Source: Symbiodinium sp. CCMP2592 (Eukaryota > Sar > Dinophyceae > Suessiales > Symbiodiniaceae). From it: a stretch of DNA of 64,000 nt. Location of the stretch: positions 62,001 to 126,000 of the forward strand of contig CAJNDT010000609.1 in NCBI GenBank assembly GCA_905221615.1. The letters are read 5' to 3'. Of this stretch, positions 56,740 through 64,000 are shown piece by piece. The notes beneath the pieces were generated by a model. The model did not search any database and was not told the origin of the DNA. It saw nothing but the letters and a program-made list of their open reading frames with translations. A program made the position numbers and the translations under genes. How positions within the stretch are numbered: position 1 is the stretch's first letter; every line of letters starts with the position of its first letter.

Positions 56740-57064
56740 GCCTGCCGTGAGAAGTGCGAAGCCTAACTCTCTTCGTACTGTCCTCTTGCTCACCTCTTGC
56801 TCGCAATTTACGTTCCTCTTACCCAGCTCCTCTTGTTCTCGTGTCCTGATCGTGTCACTCTCCTCTTGGTCTCATGTTGCCCTCCTCTTGCTCTTCTCTT
56901 GCTCGGTTCTTACTCTCCTCTTGCTCTCCTTCTCGTCTTGTTCTCCGCTTGAGTTTATCGTACTCGTCTTTTGCCAACTTCTTGCAACCCTTTTCATCTC
57001 CTCTTGATCACCTCTTGCTCAGCTCTAACTCTCTTCTTGCTCTCCTCTTGTTCTCGTTTTGAGG
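56740..57064. repeat. Degenerate CTCTTGCTC-type tandem repeat
   Basis: Words like CTCCTCTTGCTC recur about 20 times at irregular spacing (roughly 13 bp), for example CCTCTTGCTCTTCTCTTGCT and ACTCTCCTCTTGCTCTCC. Read on the minus strand it yields Lys/Arg/Glu-rich text (CKKLAKDEYDKLKRRTRREG), so a charged coding segment on that strand is an alternative explanation. Confidence 0.65.
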
Positions 57065-57617
57065 ACAGCTGCTACACAGGCCAGAGCTTGTAAACATGGT
57101 GTCGGTAAGCTTCACATGTTTCTTTCCGCTTGCGCTTACACGCAGCGCTGCTCCTCCCAGACACGAGTTTCTCCCCATGTGTTCATTAGCAACACTCCGG
57201 AAGAGCATCGTACCTTCGAAGCAGAGTACAGCATTATCAAGGCACTCCTACAGTTCCGTCATGTAACCTGCATCAGTGAGTTTGCCGTCGATTTAGCAGC
57301 AGCCCCTTTTGTGAAGCAGCCAACAGCCTAGATGACAATCGGCGCAGCTTTCAGGCGCATCCAGCAACACACCGTTTTCAAAATTTCGCTCTCGTTGGCC
57401 AGGTGCCTTGCCCGAAACACATCCACGCAATCAAAAGCCGCCCCGAAGTTAACTTCGCACGAACAGTCCAGCCTGAGCTTGGGCTTGACCACCTGCCAGA
57501 AAGGATCCGGCACAGTTCGGCAGGCCACTCATGCGAAGACAATCCCGCACGCACACTGCACGCCAGCACAATCATTCCTCCCACTTCGAGGGGCACAAAA
57601 CCGTGTCACGGATATGA
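57065..57617. other. Short conflicting frames beside the LINE
   Basis: A minus frame (57528-57328) and plus frames (57332-57739) overlap. The minus one has some protein-like text (DVFRARHLANESEILKTVCC) but no recognised domain. This is where the 3' part of the LINE should be if it were complete. Confidence 0.35.
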
Positions 57618-58360
57618 TCACTGAAAGCATTCCTTATGGCTGTCCGCGTACTCTAAATCGCAAACAGGGTGTCCTACAGACCAGGTATTGGGGGCTACTC
57701 CCCTGGACCTTAGCTCATCCTCAACATCTGCAAAAATGACCGTAAGAACCATAGGAAACAGGCTGCTCCGTTCCGTGGCGGTTTGGTTGTTAATTAGTGC
57801 CTTTAGTGATCTGTATACAGCGGCTCTATAATTTTCATCCGACAAACCGACACGTCTTAAAGCAATGATCATGGCGCTGTGGCCCAGAGAATCGAATGCT
57901 TGTTTCCAAGAACAATAGATTCGTGGGATTGTTCGTCATTTCTGACCACTCCATAGCCCTTCTAAGGATAAATGGCGGATGCAGCGTGTTTCTCTATATG
58001 TGCTCTGAACCCATACTCAGTGGTGCGGATATTTGGTTCGTGCTGTCTGCTTAGGCGTTGTTGCAAGATTGCGGCAAAAACCTTATAAACTGCGTCTGGT
58101 AACGAGATTGGTCTGTAATTCGCCGGGTCTATGTCTGAGCCCCTGCCCTTATAAATGATCACTATAACTGCATGTTTCCAATCATCGGGTGCCTCTCCCT
58201 TGACCCAAGTTTCATTATAAAGACGCAGGAGGGCAATCTCTGATTCCGCATCGAATAGCCTGAAAAGCTCATTGGCCGGGGCCCGGGGGTTTGGTCGGGT
58301 CCCGGGGCATTTATTGACCTCAGCCTGGAAAGGGCTCCCTGAAGTTCTTCTATAGCAAAC
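57618..58360 (-). pseudogene. LINE reverse transcriptase domain, 3' truncated
   Basis: RT blocks in order: AIEELQGALSRLRSINAPGP, then DQTPG (block with APGPD); after a frame change FRLFDAESEIALLRLYNETW and KGEAPDDWKHAVIVIIYKGR; GSDIDPANYRPISLPDAVYK; VFAAILQQRLSRQHEPNI and TTEYGFR. The next block, normally FLD.KQAFDS, is split by a small deletion so its catalytic Asp is lost (LLFLE, then WKQAFDSLGHSAM). ALRRVGLSDENYRAAVYRSL leads to VCDLEYADS, where the second Asp of YADD is Ser and the element ends seven codons later. Clearly an inactive RVT_1-type domain. Confidence 0.88.
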
Positions 58361-58879
58361 AGATCTCCATCATTATATTGTAGGTCAACTTACCGTCGTG
58401 CCGTTAGCACAGTGTGGTCGAGGTGCTGGTTGTCCCACTACTTCGTTTCCAAATGCTTTTTTAAATGCTTCGTGCTAACGACTCCAAGGAACCGGCTTAT
58501 TGTCCGCGACGTCCTTGAAAACCCCGTTTTTGAGATCGCACAGTTTGCCAGAAACCTTGCACCTGTGGATCACGAGCTACTTGACCATGGACCCACTCTG
58601 CTCGGTCTTTCCGTGCCTGCCGCTTCGCTTTGTTACCTTTTTCTTGGGTCGCGGTCCTGCTTAGCTTCCGCTGCCCGCGCTTCGGCTAACAACGTGCGAG
58701 TGTCCGCACTTTTCCATGGCCGTCTTGGATTCGTAGATTTTGTACTAATCACCTGCTTGGAAGCCTCCTCCATGGCCTCTGTGAACCTTTGTGAGGTGTG
58801 CGAGCGTCCTGCCTCCGCCGGTTCCGTGTCCGGTAGTTGCACCTTGGAACCCTCCCTGTCCGCCAGAGTTTCCCCTTCT

Positions 58880-59610
58880 CCGCCAGGGAGTCCGCCCTCT
58901 CATTCCCTTCCTGGCCCGAGTGTCCTTATACCCATTGGAAATGCACCTGTAGGTCCTGCTGCCGGACAAGGCTCCGCGCAAGGTTGACCTTTGTTTTGTG
59001 TGACTTTGCCCTCCGCCTTCCCGTAATCACATTGATGGACCAAAGGCTGCCGGAGCATATGACTACTTTCTGAAATCCTTTTCTGGTGTGCATGTAGAAG
59101 GGCCTCTATAATGACGGTAAGCTCCCCTGTGCTGTTCGATCCTATTGCAGCACACTCTAGGCGTTGTGGTCAGAGCTATACTGATTATCGGTCTGCACGC
59201 ATCCATCCATTCGGCTTGCTCTTTGTAGCACCAGCCCCATCCCGCTGCGGATTTGGACGTGCAATTCCCCTAGAGCCCGATCCGTCCGTGTAGCAATGTA
59301 CCACGGAGGCGGTTTGGTCACAGGCTATGGGCAGGATCGGGGGGTGGGAATCTCCCTCTAGAACATCTCTGAGAACTGCGTTGTATTCTGCCCGCTGCTG
59401 CTCGGAAACCCTTTCTGTCTCATATCTAGGAAGTCTGGGAAGCCTGTTGGGTCTGGCGGCAAGCTTGACTTGGATCTCTGTTACTGGTAGGTAGCGGTCT
59501 GAGTTTGAGGGGGACCGGGTATACAACTCCGACCAACAGCTTCGAATAGAATTGATCCATTGTCTCCGGGTAAACCAGTGGTGGAGCCCCTGGAATCTTA
59601 CAGGATCCAA
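58880..59610 (-). pseudogene. RNase H domain and upstream linker of the LINE
   Basis: The linker (59610-59300) is Arg/Glu-rich. RNase H motifs follow. VVHCYTDGSGSRG at about 59292 gives the first Asp. NSTGELTVIIEALLHA in a shifted frame (about 59150-59100) gives the Glu. CSGSLWSINVITG (about 59070) is where the third acidic residue (Asp in S-D-S) is Gly. VHFQWV-stop-GHSGQEGNERADSLAE (about 58940-58890) gives the last His and Asp. The order, spacing and about 140-residue length fit RNase H1-type domains. At least two frame changes, one stop and the Asp loss make it inactive. It lies between endonuclease and RT. Confidence 0.8.
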
Positions 59611-59643
59611 TTGAGGTAAGAGTTTTGGGGGAGGCAGGCTATG

Positions 59644-60444
59644 TTACAATTCTAGAAAGGATCTGACATGTGCCACAGTGGACAGAGCATGTTCTTGCAG
59701 ACCATGATGTAATTTATCATATACCTGCTGCGTGATTAGTGGCCAACACAAACTGAGACCAATCCTTTGCGGGATCATGTGCTGGATGAGATGTTCGCAC
59801 ACACGAGGATCTATTGGAAGAGGCGTTGTGGTCAATGAGCCGACTACCCTTCCCAAAGGTACGTGGTCCCGTGACCCTGCATCATTCTTATGCGAGCCTT
59901 GGGACCTCACATTAAGATCCCCACCGACATAAACAGGTTTTGGGCTTGGGATAGTACTCGGATGTGCATCCAAATCTTCCTAAACAGGCTCCCTGACTTC
60001 TTCCAAATCCAAACCTGAATGTGGACCATAAACTCCTATAATATGGAAATTGCCACCTTGTTTTTTGAAAGCGAGGTGTATCATTCTAGTGGACTTCTGT
60101 ATCACGTCTAGGAGGTGTGGTCTAATCCTTGGAGAAATGATGGCCCCTACTTTGTCCTTCGCATTACCTGACAGGATCACCAAGTGCTGCTCTGAGGTGT
60201 AGGAATGATACGGCTGACTTTTAGTTTCAGTTAAGATGTGCACATCCAATTCATGCTCCGACATCATCAGAAGCGCATTCTTTAGCTTCAATGTATCGGC
60301 AAACCCCTTAATTAACATTGAGCGCCCTGATCCTAACCCTGTCATCATACGACAAAGGCATGGCTCAAAAGCTTGTGGCTCCGTAATGCTGAATCGCAAC
60401 CGATCCTGAGCTAAGCTTGAGCGTTCGAGCATTACCCACATCAC
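59644..60444 (-). pseudogene. LINE APE-type endonuclease domain
   Basis: Motifs typical of the exonuclease-endonuclease-phosphatase fold appear in order. HELDVHILTETKSQPYHS holds the Glu of the active site in LTETK. The middle reads GAIISPRIRPHLLDVIQK and MIHLAFKKQGGNFHIIGVYG, with VYGPHSGLD as the Tyr-Gly-Pro-His block. After one in-frame TAG (59980-59982) comes PVYVGGDLNVR, the Gly-Asp-Leu-Asn block. The C-terminal SDH-type block is not obvious before the stop at 59644. Such a nuclease nicks target DNA for target-primed reverse transcription. The single in-frame stop inactivates this copy unless read through. Confidence 0.82.
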
Positions 60445-61024
60445 ACCCAGATTGCAGTTTACGCGGCTGAGTACTTACATAGAGGTATTTCAGAAGGTGA
60501 CCAGCCACAAAACTTATTCTCCATGGTCCGCTAGAACCAAGATCCTGCTAAGTCACCTTCCTATTTTGCATGCTGATGCTGTTGTTCCAAGCTCAGGTGC
60601 CCCTGTTTGCTGGACCTTTCGGATGGCACAGCGAGAGAGAGAGAGACCTTCCTATTTTGACTTTGACCTCCCTGTCCCAAAGGCAATGTGTATGTCTACA
60701 CATATATGCGCACCCAAGCATTGTACGAGTTCTGAAGGCTATGAACGTCTCAGCAATCCACACATTTCTGAGGGTTTCGGCTGTTGGTCACGAACATGTT
60801 GAAGAGGCTGTAACCATGCCACGATCCTGCTGAGGCTTCCTAATTTTATAAAAAAAAAAAAGCGATTTTTGATCTGAAAAGTTTGTCTTTGATGGCCGGG
60901 GCAATCCGAAAGGGAGGACAGTTCCGCATTCGACCACCACAATTTTTTGATCGAGCTCGAGAATTTTTTGAACTTCAGCAATTTTTTTGATCAAAATAAA
61001 CGTTGTTTTTTTGGATGGCCTTTC
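60445..61024. other. Flank of the LINE; no gene
   Basis: Contains a GAGAGAGAGAGA run near 60632-60645, an A run at about 60849-60861 and T/A-rich sequence to 61010. Short frames only. Confidence 0.5.
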
Positions 61025-61142
61025 CTGCAACCATTTCATCCATTGCACGCGATGGACGAAATGGATGAAATGGCTGGCCCTCAACGCCTTCATCCATTTC
61101 ATCCACCGTTTGCACTGAACGAAATGGATGTAATGGTTGGTC
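61025..61142. repeat. Paired inverted repeats of CCATTTCATCCATT-type words
   Basis: CAACCATTTCATCCATTGCA is followed by GATGGACGAAATGGATGAAA (61055-61070), its near reverse complement. The pattern then repeats as TCATCCATTTCATCCACCG with GAACGAAATGGATGTAATGG. Two neighbouring hairpins built from the same word. Confidence 0.85.
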
Positions 61143-63490
61143 TTTGCCTATAGAAAGCCCATTTTCTCATATGGACCCTGAAGGTCCTACATACACATGT
61201 CTTATACGAGGTCCTTGCTAATGATCCTTATGAAGAAATTTAAGTCAATCTTAGCCAAGGTAATTGTCAGGGATCCATATTGGGTCAGCGTATCAGATGT
61301 TCTCTGGAAACTTCCTGTACTTGACTTGAGTGCATGGTCAGATCAAGGTGATGGTCATATTCTCGCCTGTTTGGCACGAATGGTCTGTGAGTTCGATGTT
61401 GCTGACTTTGAGACGGTGCTTGAATGTTCAGGGGGTAGGTCCCAATGGCAATTCATGTTGCAAAACTAAGGTCAGCGCGGCAGTTAGGACAATGAAAAGT
61501 CGACTTATACCAAACTCAAAGGTTTGGATGGAGTTGCAAGTTGGCATAATTGCCATTTTGACAGTGATACTCTGCTTACACAACTATCCCTGGACGTGAA
61601 TTGCCAGAGGCTGCCGGACCGCGTCGACCTTTGGACGAGTTGCGAGGGGAAGTGGCAGGGACCCTGGTAGAGTTATGCAAGCATGGTAGAATGATAGAAG
61701 CAAAGTACGATGTACACGAAGATTTTCTCTAATGAGGTTCGCCCCCCGCCCATGCTTGAATATCACATCCTCGCATTGGAGTAGCCGAGCTGCGATGTTG
61801 CTCGTATGAAGTAGGAGGGGCGTGATTTCAATGATAGGGCTGCAGGCATCTTTCGCCGCGTTCGCGCGTAGAGTGTATATCAGCCGTCACAAGGCTGGGG
61901 GGCTTGGGGACATCTGAGTACAACAGCACCCACCTTCAGTCAGATGGCCAATTTTCAGCTATGCATGTCGCTGTTAATTATGGTGCTGTTCCAGCCGTCA
62001 GCTTCCTGTCTGAGGTCAGCAATTCCGCAAAACATTGCTGAGTTCCATGATCCCACACCTTGTTGGCTTCAAGAGCAATAGCATTTGTAGGCAAGATCCC
62101 CCTGCGGCTGCATCTGATTGCAAACCGAGGATTGCTGGTGTGTAGATTCGCTCCACGCGCGCACATAGACTCGATCTCTTGCGCATGAGTTGAAAAGGAC
62201 GTTCAGGCCTCTTGTGCAGCATGTGTGGATTCTGTTCCCCGCTCTCATCCTTGAGTTCCACCATGCCAATTTCTTGATCATTCTGCCCTTGGTAGCGCCC
62301 GACATCTCACGGGCTCTTGTTGAGATCCACTTGTGAGGATCCGGGTTGTTGGGTTATTCAGGAGGGTTTCGTTGCTCGCAGGTTCGACATGCCTGCCGGC
62401 CTGAAAGCATTCATCGCCTCAACAAGCTTCAGAGTTGGTGGTTGCTGAAGCACTCCATGATTGCTAAATTTCTACAGCTTCTGTACTTGTAGTTTCGCAG
62501 ATGCTGCAAAGCTGCAGCTTTCCAGTGGCTGGGCTCCCTGCGTAATGCATCAACTGCTGTAGGGGCCTCCAAGGTAACGTGCGTGCTAGAAGCAGTACAA
62601 TCTGTCCGTTATCCAAAAATGCTCGTGCGGCGGAAGTCGAGAGACTGCCATGTTTCCCATATTTGGTTGTGAGACGGTGCGAGCGGCGGTGCTATGGGTT
62701 GCTAGCGTGGTGTCCAGTGCTGGGAGAGTTTGTGACATGAACATAAACTTTGAAATTCAAAGTGGTGCGTACAATGACGATCCTGTCCCTCAGTGGGCTG
62801 CTCCATAGTAGCAAGCTTGCCAGAGCTTCCCCCATGACTTTTCGTGCTGCCTGTGATGCATGTCTGAGCTTGTGACGCGATGAAGTCCGGATCGGGTGGG
62901 AACGTCCGCTGCAAAGGACTCTAGGTATTTCGACATCAAAATCCGTGAGCGAAGTCGCTCTGCGAGTTGCAGGTCGTCAGTATCCGAGGTGCTTTAGCTT
63001 CTGCGCTTCTGGATCTTGGCGCAAGCCTATAGATCCCAGCATCCCTACCGATCACAAACTCGTCCTGGACTTCTCCTCTTCACCGTAAGGGAGGCACTAT
63101 GGATATGTTCCCCTAAGGCAGGCATCTATGTTTTTTTTGAAATTGTGTTCCCGCTGACAAAGGACCAATCTTGGGCTCCACGCAAAGCACCCGCTGCAAC
63201 CGGGTCCTTCAGGTCCTCATGCTGCAGTGACATTGATGGTTTCCTGCCGAAGCTGCATAACGCATGATCAAGCATGGACACATATTTTTCTGCAACTGCC
63301 CTGCTCATGATGATTGAGCATGCGGTACATGCTCTTTGCTGTAGCCATCCAGCTTCAAGTTTTCGACCTGCTGCACGACTCACTTGCTCAGTCGGGGTCC
63401 AAGTTGTGTGATGCATGTCGGCTGCGCGCATGATGGCGATTAGCAGATCCGTGTTTTCATCCTTTTATGCTAAAATTGTGACAGTCTTAC
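61143..63490. other. No confident gene
   Basis: Short frames on both strands (61197-61469 and 61330-61599 plus, 62016-62264 minus, 63016-63267 plus, 63126-63431 minus); none has a recognised domain or is clearly favoured. Confidence 0.4.
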
Positions 63491-63496
63491 CTTCTT

Positions 63497-63720
63497 GTTA
63501 TTCTTGTTCTTCTTCTTCTTCTTCTTCATCTTCTTCTTGTTGCTGCTGCTGTTGTTGCTGTGGCTGTTGCTTTTGCTGTTGCAGTTGCTTTTGCTGTTGC
63601 TGTTGCTTTTGCTGTTGCTGCTGTTGTTGCTGTTGCTCTTGCTGTTGCTGTTGCTGTTGCTGCGCTGGTCTTGCTGCTGCTGCTGCTGCTGGTGTTGTTG
63701 TTGTTGTTGTCGTCGTCTAC
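63497..63720. repeat. TTC then TGC/TGT trinucleotide repeat region
   Basis: About 12 TTC/TTG units are followed by about 60 triplets of TGC, TGT and CTT type, arranged with a longer period: TTGCTTTTGCTGTTGC recurs about every 24 bp. Cys/Leu-rich and Asn/Ser/Lys-rich ORFs on the two strands come from it. The flank to 64000 shows no gene. Confidence 0.93.
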
Positions 63721-64000
63721 GTAGCATTTGCAGTATGGCCGGAGCTCAGGCGCCATGCTTTTTGTAGCAGACGGCCCCGCGCAGATCGTTTGCACGCAGG
63801 CCTGCCCTCCGATGGCGGGCGTTTTTTAAAGCCGCTGTTCAAGCTTCGCTTATGTAGCCATACCATGCGAGTGTTGAGGCAATACTAGCATTATTCCTGA
63901 TATCCTTAGCTGGCTCTTGCTGAGCTCCATGATCATAAGTCGGACCGCACTCCATGGAAGAGAAGCAGCATGTGGTAGCTGGACGGAAACACAACTTGAG

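Larger units (their letters stand above)
57618..60444 (-). mobile_element. Degenerate non-LTR (LINE) retrotransposon: endonuclease, RNase H, reverse transcriptase
   Basis: Reading on the minus strand, an APE-type endonuclease (60444-59644) is followed by a linker and an RNase H domain (about 59300-58880), a second linker, and a reverse transcriptase (about 58350-57618). Each domain has recognisable motifs, given in the sub-entries. The frame is broken by several stops and frame changes. The 3' portion of the RT after the catalytic Asp is missing. No poly(A) or target duplication was recognised at either end. The RNase H before the RT is not the usual order for LINEs. Confidence 0.87.

Overview
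The window looks like nuclear DNA of a dinoflagellate, most likely a Symbiodinium-type alga. The evidence is indirect. There are no operons, and the density of convincing genes is very low. Coding-like segments are short and exon-sized on both strands. There is a run of about ten RCC1-like repeats of the GGDSS..VQ.QL.NVQ.IQAT type. There are fragments of several retroelement families, plant-type (TTTAGGG) telomere-like remnants, and many trinucleotide microsatellites. Species and chromosome cannot be fixed from the sequence alone. Almost every coding-like region carries stops or frame changes, so most gene calls are fragments or pseudogenes and have low confidence.

Layout. 1-7.9 kb is repeat territory. 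A block present at 1-2213 (cut by the window edge) recurs at 4270-6482 and is almost identical. Between and after the copies lies a satellite with a unit of about 390-430 bp, and at 7.65-7.9 kb a minisatellite of about 90 bp; all three share one short module. 8-19 kb holds isolated exon-like ORFs, including a basic, lysine-rich minus-strand gene broken by one base at 14.33 kb. 19.0-27.2 kb is a mobile-element cluster: a LINE C-terminal fragment, a small hairpin element, a decayed RCC1-repeat gene, a decayed reverse transcriptase/RNase H element split by a TA-flanked inverted-repeat element, and a second LINE-type C-terminal domain. 27.3-35.3 kb has a probable spliced plus-strand gene, an orphan minus-strand protein, a coiled-coil exon and a zinc-knuckle/lysine-glutamate-rich exon.

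35-56 kb is sparse. Its clearest object is a 336-bp inverted-repeat element at 41820-42155 with perfect 15-bp termini and an 8-bp target duplication. It also holds an AT-rich island, an A-run/T-run palindromic zone, and a run of about 680 bp made almost entirely of triplets. 57.6-60.4 kb is a degenerate non-LTR retrotransposon on the minus strand, with an endonuclease, then RNase H, then reverse transcriptase. The last 3 kb ends in a TTC/TGC-type microsatellite.

How it works together: there is no visible pathway. The window is mainly a record of transposition, local duplication and decay, with a few candidate host exons between.
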